A DNA stretch of 64,000 bases, from positions 1 to 64,000 of the forward strand of contig CAXXFH010000002.1 of the NCBI GenBank assembly GCA_963677085.2, written 5' to 3'. The stretch comes from G963677085 sp963677085. Its GTDB lineage: Bacteria > Planctomycetota > Planctomycetia > Pirellulales > Thermoguttaceae. Position 1 is the first letter of the stretch. The number at the start of each line of letters is the position of its first letter. Of the stretch, positions 9,739 to 18,407 are shown piece by piece. A program made the position numbers and the translations under genes. Under the pieces are notes generated by a model that was not told where the DNA came from, searched no databases, and was given only the letters and a program-made list of their open reading frames with translations.

Positions 9739-10773
9739 ATGCGATACCTAAATCCTGTCTTTTTCGCTAGCCTGCTTTGGTTACTGCTGGCCATGTTAGC
9801 TACTCCCGCTGCCGCAGAAATCCTGAACGATGTAACCGGCGCGACCACCGCTTATGCTCTCCGCCGACTCGACACGAACTACACAGGCACGAATGCCCAT
9901 GCAATCACGGTTCGCCGTAGTAGTGACAATGCGACTCAGGACATCGGTTTCGACACCAATGGAAACTTGGATACCACGGCCTTGCTGACCTTCGTAGGCA
10001 CTAGCGCCACCGACAATGGTTACGTCGTGACATGGTACGACCAGACCGATGCAACAACGGCCGGCATGGATATTTCAGAGGAGACGGTGAGCCAACAGCC
10101 GCAGATCGTCAGCGCCGGCACCGTCGTTCGCGCGGCTAATGGACTACCAGCCGTGAATTTTTCGGGCAGCCAAGTGTTATCCGTCACTTACGCAACGTCT
10201 CTGACCGGCCAAAGCACGGTCTTCGCCGTCGGCCAGTTTCTTTCCATGCCCAGCGGCGTCTCAACTGTCAATCAACGGCTATGGGCATTGAACAACAACG
10301 CGTTTAATTCCACCAGACTTTCCGCGGGAGGCAAGGACATTGGAACGGACGATACGGTCGATGCGCGTTTAACTGCCGTCGCGGGTACTCCGTTCGGCTC
10401 CGCAACGTCCAGTTTTGCGTTGAACACGACCGATGTATTTCTGGCAACCACGGTGGCCGATGGCACGCAAGCTGATGGCCACGACACCGTCATTCTATAC
10501 GCTAATGGCAACAACGTGCTGCAGTGGACAACTGCCAGCATCGACCAGGACGACGATGTATTAACCATTGGCGCGCAGACCATTAACGGTACGCTAGGAC
10601 TCAACGGTTATCTTCAAGAATTCATTCTCTACGGTTCGCTTGACACCGCTGATCGGGAGAAGATCGACAGCAATCTAATACAGCAATACGTTCCTGAGCC
10701 ATCGAGCCTTGTGCTGATACTGCTGGGACTCGGAATGGCAGGAATCGTTCGTTTTTGTAGAAAATCTCGCTGA
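9739..10773 (+). CDS. PEP-CTERM protein with an arabinofuranosidase/LamG-like domain
   Basis: The 344-residue protein has a signal peptide (about residues 1-26, ending ATPAAA) and a C-terminal PEP-CTERM sorting tail: VPEPSSLVLILLGLGMAG, then a basic end. Such tails are processed by exosortase, which is not in this window. The N-terminal half (AYALRRLDTNYTG, ITVRRSSDNATQDIGF, VVTWYDQ) resembles the concanavalin-like fold of GH54-type arabinofuranosidase catalytic domains, often annotated as LamG. I infer glycan binding or a degenerate hydrolase. AGGAGG supports the start. The DUF4838 gene follows 41 bp later, probably in one operon. Confidence 0.78.
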   Translation: MRYLNPVFFASLLWLLLAMLATPAAAEILNDVTGATTAYALRRLDTNYTGTNAHAITVRRSSDNATQDIGFDTNGNLDTTALLTFVGTSATDNGYVVTWYDQTDATTAGMDISEETVSQQPQIVSAGTVVRAANGLPAVNFSGSQVLSVTYATSLTGQSTVFAVGQFLSMPSGVSTVNQRLWALNNNAFNSTRLSAGGKDIGTDDTVDARLTAVAGTPFGSATSSFALNTTDVFLATTVADGTQADGHDTVILYANGNNVLQWTTASIDQDDDVLTIGAQTINGTLGLNGYLQEFILYGSLDTADREKIDSNLIQQYVPEPSSLVLILLGLGMAGIVRFCRKSR

Positions 10774-10814
10774 TAGACAGAATAATGCCATACTCAGAAG
10801 AGGGGAGCATTCTA

Positions 10815-12686
10815 GTGAAAGCGACGTTGCTTTGTTTGCTGTTATTTGTGCCAGCCCTCGTTGCTTCGGCTAACGACGATCTGCAACTCAGCCGCGATGG
10901 CCGGAGTGATTATGTCATCATCATTCCCGAGAACGCCACGGCGGTCGACCAAACGGCTGCCGGGGAGTTGCAGGAACATCTTGCCCAGGTCACGGGTGCC
11001 ACGTTGCCGATTCGGTCGACAGAAGAGACGCCCGTCGATCAGCCGCGCATCGTGCTGGGCGATAGTCCCTTAACTCGGAAGCTGTTGCCCGAATTCGATC
11101 CTGCCAAGCTCGCGCCCGATGCGATTGTGATCAAAACGGTTGGGCGCGACGTGGTCCTCGTCGGACATCCTCGCCGTGGAACGCTTTATGCCGTGTTCAC
11201 GTTTCTCGAAGACGTGGTGGGCGTGCGATGGTGGACCTCGACCGAGTCTACCATTCCGCGGCAACCCACGCTTTCGATTCCGAGCCTCGACACGGCCTAC
11301 ACCCCCAAGCTCATCGACCGCGCCACCCGTTACCTGCAACTTTCCGACGGTTGCTTTGTCTCTCACCGTGAACTGGACGAAGCTGAGCGAAGGAAGATGG
11401 GCGTCTTTTCGGCCCGGTTACGGCTCAACGGACACGACCATTGGGCCATTCCCGTCGAATACGGCGGTCCCAACGGACTTTTGGGATGGGTCCACACGTT
11501 TTACGACATCAACCCGCTGCTGCCGCCGGCCAAGTACTTCGACGAGCATCCGGAATGGTACAGCCTGATCGAAGGCAAACGCACCCACCACCGTGCGCAA
11601 CTCTGCCTGACCAACGATGAAATGCGCGAAGAGCTAACTCGCAACGCGCTGAAACGACTCCGCGAATCGCCCGGTGCAACGATTATCTCGATCAGTCAGA
11701 ACGACTGTCGTGGAAATTGCCAGTGCAACAAATGTCGTGCGATTGAAGAGGCGGAAGGAAGCCCGGCCGGACCGATGATCTGGTTTGTCAATCGAGTGGC
11801 CGAAGACATCGAAAGAGAGTTTCCCGACGTGCTTGTCGAAACGCTGGCTTATCAGTATACCCGCAGGCCACCGAAGTCAATTCGCCCACGGCATAACGTC
11901 ATCGTACGACTGTGTTCGATCGAATGCGATTTTTCCGACTCGCTGGAGTCAAGCCCGCATAACGCACGTTTTCGAGAAGACGTCGAAGGCTGGGGGCGCA
12001 TTGCGCCGCAGCTCTACGTTTGGGACTATATAACTAACTTTCGCAACTACCTGATCCCACATCCGAACCTTCATGTCCTAGCAACGAATCTTCGTTATTT
12101 CGTGCGAAACGGCGCGGTTGGCGTATTCGAACAGGGCGACAGCGGCAGCCGCACCGGCGATTTCATCCGCCTTCGGGCGTGGCTGATGGCCCATCTGCTT
12201 TGGAACCCGGATGCTGACGAAAATGCCCTTATCGACGAGTTTCTGTCCGGCTACTACGGCCCGGCTGCTCCGCACCTCCGAGCGTATCTCGATCTGATGG
12301 GTAATGTCGCAAGACAATCCGGTGCGAAGATGGGGTGTTACGCGCGCGACACAAAAGGCTGGTTGACACTGGACACCATGAACCAGGCATCGAGATTCTT
12401 CGACGCCGCATTGGATGCCGTACGCGATGAACCAACCCTCTATGATCGGGTACGTCGCGAACGTCTGCCATTTGATCATGTGTGGCTACGACGCTACGAC
12501 GAATTCCGCCAAAAGTCCGGGCAACAGCAATGCGAGTTTCTCGGCCCCAAAGATCGGGCGACCGCCTGCCAGGAGTTCATCCGATTATCGAAAAAGTACA
12601 ACGTGGGTGAGTATCGGCAAGGGCGTCCGTTTAGCGAATACGAACCGCTACTGCGGCAGCAGTGCAACGCATCGAAGCAAGAGTAG
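10815..12686 (+). CDS. DUF4838 protein with alpha-glucuronidase N-terminal-like domain, secreted
   Basis: The 623-residue product has a signal peptide (MKATLLCLLLFVPALVASA). A GH67 N-terminal-like domain follows (AAGELQEHLAQVTGA, GTLYAVFTFLEDVVGVRWW). The central DUF4838 region includes the cysteine cluster NDCRGNCQCNKC at about residue 305. DUF4838 proteins are predicted carbohydrate-active enzymes; the reaction is not established. GTG 10815 is chosen over the upstream ATG 10785 because AGAGGGGAG sits about 7-8 bases before it and the product then begins with a clean signal peptide. It lies between the PEP-CTERM and DUF1559 genes in one apparent operon. Confidence 0.8.
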   Translation: MKATLLCLLLFVPALVASANDDLQLSRDGRSDYVIIIPENATAVDQTAAGELQEHLAQVTGATLPIRSTEETPVDQPRIVLGDSPLTRKLLPEFDPAKLAPDAIVIKTVGRDVVLVGHPRRGTLYAVFTFLEDVVGVRWWTSTESTIPRQPTLSIPSLDTAYTPKLIDRATRYLQLSDGCFVSHRELDEAERRKMGVFSARLRLNGHDHWAIPVEYGGPNGLLGWVHTFYDINPLLPPAKYFDEHPEWYSLIEGKRTHHRAQLCLTNDEMREELTRNALKRLRESPGATIISISQNDCRGNCQCNKCRAIEEAEGSPAGPMIWFVNRVAEDIEREFPDVLVETLAYQYTRRPPKSIRPRHNVIVRLCSIECDFSDSLESSPHNARFREDVEGWGRIAPQLYVWDYITNFRNYLIPHPNLHVLATNLRYFVRNGAVGVFEQGDSGSRTGDFIRLRAWLMAHLLWNPDADENALIDEFLSGYYGPAAPHLRAYLDLMGNVARQSGAKMGCYARDTKGWLTLDTMNQASRFFDAALDAVRDEPTLYDRVRRERLPFDHVWLRRYDEFRQKSGQQQCEFLGPKDRATACQEFIRLSKKYNVGEYRQGRPFSEYEPLLRQQCNASKQE

Positions 12687-12750
12687 GGGAGCGCACCTTT
12701 GGGTGTTGAAGCCTTGCGTTGACGACGTTCCGGACACCGCAGCATAAAGG

Positions 12751-13671
12751 TTGAAAGTGAAACGAAGTCGCAAGAACGGTGCTTTCACGCTGGTCGAACT
12801 ATTGGTGGTGATTGCCATCATCGGTATTTTGATCGCCCTGTTGCTGCCAGCCGTGCAGTCGGCTCGCGAGGCTGCCCGGCGGATGCAGTGTTCGAACAAG
12901 CTACGACAGATGGGACTGGCATTGCACAACTACGCGACAGCTCATCAGCAGTGCTTCCCGATCGGTGGTTTGGGCCCCATGCGTCATGCATTATTTACCT
13001 CAATGTTGCCGTATCTTGAACGGAAGAACCTTTACGAAGAACTCGACGTAGACAATGTCCAGCGCACGACATACGACGAACCGCATCGTTACACCGCAAT
13101 CGACGCTTATGTGTGCCCCTCGTGGCCGCACGACACGGTGTTTCGCGATAAGCTTAATGGACTCCAAGACGGTGCGATCGCCACCTATCAAGGCGTCGGT
13201 GGGGCGAGACCGGAGGAGTACCCCGTCGTTGCGAGCGACTGCGGCGAAATGCCAACCAACGGAATGTTCGGCTGGGGATTCGCGCGGCGTTTTTCTGAGG
13301 TCCGTGACGGACTGAGCAACTCGCTGGCGATCGGCGAATTCGTGCAGATCGACCGCATCGCCGGCAACGGCACAATGAGCTTCGCCGACCCGCCAGGCAA
13401 CGTCCGCCCATGGATCGCCGGTTCCACCAGCGGCACGAGCCGGTGTTCCTATGCGTTTAAGGTCGTCACACACCCTGTCAACGCACAGGTCGAACGAGTG
13501 GCCGACGACATTCCCTTCAACTACCTTCCCCACGGCAGTTATCACCCCGGCGGCGCCCATTTCCTATACGGCGACGGCAGCGTTCATTTCCTTTCGGAAA
13601 ACACCGAACTCGACACGTACAAGGATCTGGCCACAGTCAACGGCGGAGAACTGATCCCATCGCACGAATGA
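12751..13671 (+). CDS. DUF1559 protein with pseudopilin N-terminus
   Basis: The 306-residue protein opens with a prepilin cleavage/methylation motif (GAFTLVELLVVIAIIGILIA) and the conserved planctomycete continuation LLLPAVQSAREAARRMQCSN. The C-terminus has the DUF1559 HPGGAHFLYGDGSVHFL motif. These proteins are exported and probably processed by a prepilin peptidase. They are highly multiplied in planctomycetes, and a role in a giant pilus-like or surface structure for polysaccharide handling has been suggested. The start is TTG 12751 or GTG 12757; neither has a strong ribosome site. It lies 64 bp after the DUF4838 gene and is likely co-transcribed with it. Confidence 0.9.
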   Translation: MKVKRSRKNGAFTLVELLVVIAIIGILIALLLPAVQSAREAARRMQCSNKLRQMGLALHNYATAHQQCFPIGGLGPMRHALFTSMLPYLERKNLYEELDVDNVQRTTYDEPHRYTAIDAYVCPSWPHDTVFRDKLNGLQDGAIATYQGVGGARPEEYPVVASDCGEMPTNGMFGWGFARRFSEVRDGLSNSLAIGEFVQIDRIAGNGTMSFADPPGNVRPWIAGSTSGTSRCSYAFKVVTHPVNAQVERVADDIPFNYLPHGSYHPGGAHFLYGDGSVHFLSENTELDTYKDLATVNGGELIPSHE

Positions 13672-13793
13672 AACGGGTGCCCTCGGTTTCGAAACCTTAG
13701 CCGCATGTGTTCATCTTTCGTCTCGTGCAGCGCCGCACCAGGTTGGTTAAGAGATTCCCGCGTTTGATCACCACACCCAAGGCGGCAGCATGC

Positions 13794-16700
13794 TCAAAAC
13801 CGGACTTCCACCTGAATGGCTTCGCCGAAGGAAACACCTGTCCCCTCGGCGTGGAGCCAGTCGGGCGGTTGGGTATAGATTGGGGTGGAAACGCGCGACG
13901 TGCAGGGGCGGCCGTCGGACAACTCCAACTCAATCCAGAAGCGACGAACCTTGAAACAGTCTCGGCCGGGGTTGTCGATCGACAAACGGTTGACAAAGTC
14001 GAGCGACGCGATTGCGTCCGGGCCGAGCGATATTGCACCGTCGCCCCAAATCCCTTTTTTCTCATTGCCGGCAGCCGACGGGAGTTCTCCGATGGCCACG
14101 TTGTTGAGCGCACCCTGAGAAACATACTGGCCACCGCATTGCAGGCCGATTGCCTGATAGCGGAGCATCGCCGACTTGGCTTTGCGCAACTCGCCGACGG
14201 TCAAACCTGCCGCAGGATGTGGCCCGGGCTCGAAACGCAGCGTTACCGGATGATCGTGCAGCGTGAGATACAGCAACGGTTTTAGGCTTTCGATGCGCAT
14301 GTCCGCCCAACAGGCCCAATCGCCCGACGAGTTATTGCAGGGCCCGACGTCACTGATCAATTTGAGCTGTACGCGCCGCCCGGCCCAGGGCGTCAGATCG
14401 GCCTCGAGCGGCATCCACGTGTGCTCGATCCATTGACGCTCGGCGACGACCGTTTCCGTGCCATCCGGCTCGACGACGGCGATGCGGAACAGGATACCAT
14501 CGCCCGAGTCGCTGCCGTCGGCCTTGCCAATATTGCACCGCAGCGCCGCAGCAGGCTCGGCTGGCAGATCGAGCGGGGCGAACGCGACAAAGGCATAACC
14601 CGTACCGGTTTTGTACGGCGGGTGCATGAACAGCGTTGGTTTCGTTATGCCGCCGCAATCGCGCTCGGTCCGGTATACCTGGGTGCCGCTTTTGCCATTG
14701 AACGGCGTTTCCTCGGCGTCGCGGAGGCACTGGCCGACGGTCACCTCGGTGCCCAGTTCGGCAATCGGCACGATGGTGTTCTCGGCCTTCAGCCACCAGC
14801 GGCGGTTGCACGACAACTCGGCGGCATGGACTTCGAGTATCATCTCGCGGACTTCTTCCTTCTCCGGTCGCGCAAAAGCGAACTCCAGCTGCGCCGGCAT
14901 TTTTGGCTGGAGCGTTACCGGCTGGCTGTTTCCGGCGAGAGTTGCGGTAGCTTCCGCACGGGTGCCCAGGTGGGAAACCATTTCCAGCCGCAGGGACGAG
15001 TCGACCTGCAACGTTGCGTCGATCAGCGGGACGGCGGTGAAGTCGATCCATGCACCGTCGAACGATTGCCAAAGTCGGGTACCTGGGGTGGTATCGGCCG
15101 GAATGCGGAATACGTGTTCTGTGGTGCCGGCGATGCGTACCGTTTCGCCCGGCACGACCTCATCGCGGTCGCAACGCAGGGCAACGGCCGGTGTTGACTG
15201 TGGCGCGAGGATGTAGCTGAAGGCTCCGGCAACAGGCACAACGTACACCAGCCCTCGGCTGAAACGTGTCTCCGCCGGTCGCATCTCGATGCCGTCGATA
15301 TCGAGCGCGACAGCCGTGGCCGTACGGCCATCGAGCGAAACTCCGAAATCGGTGCAACCATCAACGGGAATGACCTCGAATGTACCATCGTTTCGCTTGT
15401 GCGCGATAACTTGGCCGCCGGTGGCCACCTTCTCGAATCGGGTGAAACGGCCGCGCCCATCGGCGTAGAGGTAGGCGGACGAATCGACATAATCGACCCG
15501 ATGACCATCGATCAAGGCGCTAAAGGCGGAAAGTGGCAAGTCAGGTGTCCCTCGGACGCACCAGCCGTTGGGCGGAAGTACTAAACCGGCTGTTCGCCAG
15601 TTTTCCAACGGATGACCGTTGACCATCACGGTCAGCCCGTCGCAGTAGCGTGTTTGAACTTGCGATCGCTCGAACGCGCCCGAGGCCACTGCTTCGCTCG
15701 TGTCGAGCAGGTTTCCTTTGGCGTCGGCATAACGAATTTCCTCGGCCGTTTGCTGGGCGTAATGTTTGTGAATCTGCTGAACCGTGAAATAGCTACGGAC
15801 GGTATTCGAGATACCACCTTCGCGAATGAGGAAGCCGGTGTGGCCGAACGCCAGCGTTGCGGCAAGGAACCGATCGAGCCGCGCGTCTCGCTCCTCGGGC
15901 GTATCTCCAAGCCGTTCTTTATGCCCGAAGAACATGCCGGGATTGCCCATGCCGAAATTGCAGCAAAGCGGGTGCAGCTTGCGAAGGTCGAAGTCGACCA
16001 GCCAAGGATTCTCGTTCAGACGAGCCACCTGATCTTGGCCGTAGTTGCCGTCGGTCAGGCCGCAATAGTACCAGTGGTTGTTCCCTTCGCTATAAACCGG
16101 TCCGTTCCACGTCTTCTTCTGGTGGAGCATGATTTCGCCGTAAGCGTAGAATGTCGCGGCGAACGTGCCGGCACCAGGCACGCGCGCATCGAAATCGCAA
16201 TAACGCCACGGCTGCACGGCCGTGTGCACATCGCAGTAGGCCGTGTCGAGGTGGAACTTCTGCTGAATGATCGGCGCCAGCTTTGCCTCCAATTCCACGG
16301 CGCGAGCCGGTTTGGGGTTGTAGCAGCGTGCCCAGGCCGAACGCCAGTTGCCGTCGGGCGTGCGGGCCACAAAGTCTTCGTTCCAGTGCTCGTTGACCGG
16401 GGCGTAGTCCGTGTAGTTGTTGTAAATACCGTAGCGGAAACCGAGGGCGTGGAGCTTGCGCGCGTAGTCGGCCTGCCCCTCGTCGCCTCCTTTGCCGGGC
16501 GCCGCTCGGGTGCGCATCGTAAAACTCTCGCCGCCGTCGCGCCAGCCAACTTCGTGGTCGGTGATGACGACGCTGGTCATCCCGTAACGAGCGATTTTTT
16601 TCCAGCAGGCGTAGTCCTGCTCACGATTGCCCGCCCCGAAGGCGATCCACACACGGTTTCCAGCCACGTGCATCCAGGGCGATTTCGGATTTGCCACATT

Positions 16701-18137
16701 GGGTAGTATTTCCTCGAATCGCGGCGATACGGTAAGGAACAACCGTTCGAAGCAGTCGTTGCGTTTGCCATCGGTTTTGGGAGTGTAACGGCTACCACCA
16801 TTGTAGGCGACGCCGTCCTCGCTCACTTCGTTGAACGCCCAAAGAGACGAAGCGTTCGATCGGTAGTAGTCGACCATCGAGAACGCGAACAACGGCCGTT
16901 CGACCGGTCCCATGACCACCACGGCCGGGCGTTGTGCTTCGCAGGCAAGGTACGGCAGGGTGACCAGGCGAGGGTTGTCGACACCGACGGCCCGGCCGAT
17001 GCGGAACTCGGCCACTTCGCCGCCGAGACATTGTACGTCGATGACGAGCGACTTCTGCCACAGACGCAGCGTGTACTTCGCCTCCATGTTGCGATCTCCG
17101 ACGCGACACCGCCAGACCGACTCGATTGTGTTGCCGTCACGCCGTACAGACACGAGTTCCAAGGCCTCGGGCGCCACGGCCTTTTCTCCCTCGTCGACGG
17201 CGAAGTAGACGCCGCCGTCGGCCATCGGCCGAAATGGTTTCCCGCAACCGACCCATTCGGCCGTGACATCGCCCAGCGTGCCGGTCGAAGGCTGGTACCG
17301 GTAGACCAGTTCCCCGTCGCTTCCCCGGTAGCGGAAATGATAGACGCCGTCGACCTCTTCGAGCTTCACCTCGAAATCTTGCGTAAGATTATCCGGCAGG
17401 ATAGTTTCTTCGCGCGTGGGAAACGGCAGTCGGCCGGGCCCGAGGTTTGTTCCGGGATTTTGGCCGGGAAAAAGTGTCAGGTTTCGCTCGGGCCGAGGCT
17501 CGAACTCCAGCGGCGGCAACTCTTCCTCGTAGACCGACAGGTTGTCGAAGTAGAGCGTGTGGTCTTCCTCGTTGCATCCGCCGGCGATTTCGATCCCCAC
17601 GAGCTTTGCACGCTGCCCGAGTTGTTCGCGTTGTTCGGCGGTAAGCTTTCGGTGCAACACCCACCATTCCTTCCAGCGGACGCGGTCCATGGAAACGCGG
17701 ACCGTTTGGTCGGCCTCGTTTTGGAACTTCAGCGCGATTTCGACGCGCGGTGTGGTTTTGTCGCTCACCCAGGCCCAGTTGTTGCCGTATACCCAGAAGT
17801 TGATGCAATCGAACGGACCGGTTGCTGCAATCGGCTGCGGCGGCTTCATCACGATTGACGGTCGCTTTCCGATGCCGCGATAGACGAGTTTGCCCACGTA
17901 TTGCCCCCAAAGCTGCTGCTCCCGGCTCTGGGTAAACGTTGCTTCCGCATCGACGCATTCAACCGTCCAGCCCTCCAGATTCTCGAAGTCGATCAAGGCC
18001 GAATGATCGTCCGCGGTCCGCTCGGCCCAAACTATTTCGTAAGGCCGCTGGCCGACTTTGTCTTCAGCCGTTTCAGCCAAGGCCATGGAGCTTGCCAAGA
18101 TGAGTACGAGCGATAATGAAATCGGTTGCCTTGCCAT
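13794..18137 (-). CDS. Very large secreted protein with glycosidase-like TIM barrel (unclassified)
   Basis: The 1447-residue protein has a signal peptide (residues 1-21). A carbohydrate-binding-like beta domain comes first (about 45-210; LYFDNLSVYEEEL closes it), then a galactose-mutarotase-like beta region (to about 450). The barrel-like segment includes GFRYGIYNNYTDYAPVNEHW, HLDTAYCDVHTAVQPW and YSEGNNHWYYCG. Beta-sandwich modules follow (from about 880). The Asp-rich DTAYCD strand and the SEGN strand could carry the nucleophile and acid/base, as in GH101/GH36-like enzymes, but I cannot assign a family. AAGGAGC precedes ATG 18137. It is divergent from the LamG/GH42-like gene. Several long open frames on the other strand inside it are shadows. 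Confidence 0.72.
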   Translation of the reverse strand: MARQPISLSLVLILASSMALAETAEDKVGQRPYEIVWAERTADDHSALIDFENLEGWTVECVDAEATFTQSREQQLWGQYVGKLVYRGIGKRPSIVMKPPQPIAATGPFDCINFWVYGNNWAWVSDKTTPRVEIALKFQNEADQTVRVSMDRVRWKEWWVLHRKLTAEQREQLGQRAKLVGIEIAGGCNEEDHTLYFDNLSVYEEELPPLEFEPRPERNLTLFPGQNPGTNLGPGRLPFPTREETILPDNLTQDFEVKLEEVDGVYHFRYRGSDGELVYRYQPSTGTLGDVTAEWVGCGKPFRPMADGGVYFAVDEGEKAVAPEALELVSVRRDGNTIESVWRCRVGDRNMEAKYTLRLWQKSLVIDVQCLGGEVAEFRIGRAVGVDNPRLVTLPYLACEAQRPAVVVMGPVERPLFAFSMVDYYRSNASSLWAFNEVSEDGVAYNGGSRYTPKTDGKRNDCFERLFLTVSPRFEEILPNVANPKSPWMHVAGNRVWIAFGAGNREQDYACWKKIARYGMTSVVITDHEVGWRDGGESFTMRTRAAPGKGGDEGQADYARKLHALGFRYGIYNNYTDYAPVNEHWNEDFVARTPDGNWRSAWARCYNPKPARAVELEAKLAPIIQQKFHLDTAYCDVHTAVQPWRYCDFDARVPGAGTFAATFYAYGEIMLHQKKTWNGPVYSEGNNHWYYCGLTDGNYGQDQVARLNENPWLVDFDLRKLHPLCCNFGMGNPGMFFGHKERLGDTPEERDARLDRFLAATLAFGHTGFLIREGGISNTVRSYFTVQQIHKHYAQQTAEEIRYADAKGNLLDTSEAVASGAFERSQVQTRYCDGLTVMVNGHPLENWRTAGLVLPPNGWCVRGTPDLPLSAFSALIDGHRVDYVDSSAYLYADGRGRFTRFEKVATGGQVIAHKRNDGTFEVIPVDGCTDFGVSLDGRTATAVALDIDGIEMRPAETRFSRGLVYVVPVAGAFSYILAPQSTPAVALRCDRDEVVPGETVRIAGTTEHVFRIPADTTPGTRLWQSFDGAWIDFTAVPLIDATLQVDSSLRLEMVSHLGTRAEATATLAGNSQPVTLQPKMPAQLEFAFARPEKEEVREMILEVHAAELSCNRRWWLKAENTIVPIAELGTEVTVGQCLRDAEETPFNGKSGTQVYRTERDCGGITKPTLFMHPPYKTGTGYAFVAFAPLDLPAEPAAALRCNIGKADGSDSGDGILFRIAVVEPDGTETVVAERQWIEHTWMPLEADLTPWAGRRVQLKLISDVGPCNNSSGDWACWADMRIESLKPLLYLTLHDHPVTLRFEPGPHPAAGLTVGELRKAKSAMLRYQAIGLQCGGQYVSQGALNNVAIGELPSAAGNEKKGIWGDGAISLGPDAIASLDFVNRLSIDNPGRDCFKVRRFWIELELSDGRPCTSRVSTPIYTQPPDWLHAEGTGVSFGEAIQVEVRF

Positions 18138-18407
18138 GGTTGTTGCTCCTTGCCCACGTTTTGGAACAGAGTGGCGTGTCGGGACGTTGGTTAATTTCAG
18201 GGCGTGAGAAAGCGGTCAGCGCTGCCCTCGGCGTGCATCAAGAATCATAATCCAATGGATGGCTCACGTCCATTTGGCCACCCTTGTTCACTTCCGCACG
18301 CATACGTACCCGTCATGCTGAACCAAAGACCACGCAAATTGACGCCCGAGGCTTGAAGTGGTAGCCTCTTCTTGTGACTGTTCCTATGCTTGCCAGGAGG
18401 CGTTCCC
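18138..18407. promoter_or_regulatory. Divergent promoter region between two large glycosidase-like genes
   Basis: These 270 bp separate divergent start codons at 18137 and 18408. An AGGAGG at about 18395-18400 serves the plus-strand gene. No clear palindrome or promoter pair was recognised. Confidence 0.35.

Noticed and set aside
15612..16706. A 364-codon plus-strand frame inside the 1447-residue gene
   Set aside because: It is antisense to a gene with a signal peptide, ribosome site and clear domain structure. Its own sequence has no recognisable fold. The same holds for 16932-17858, 14421-15197 and 14350-15072.
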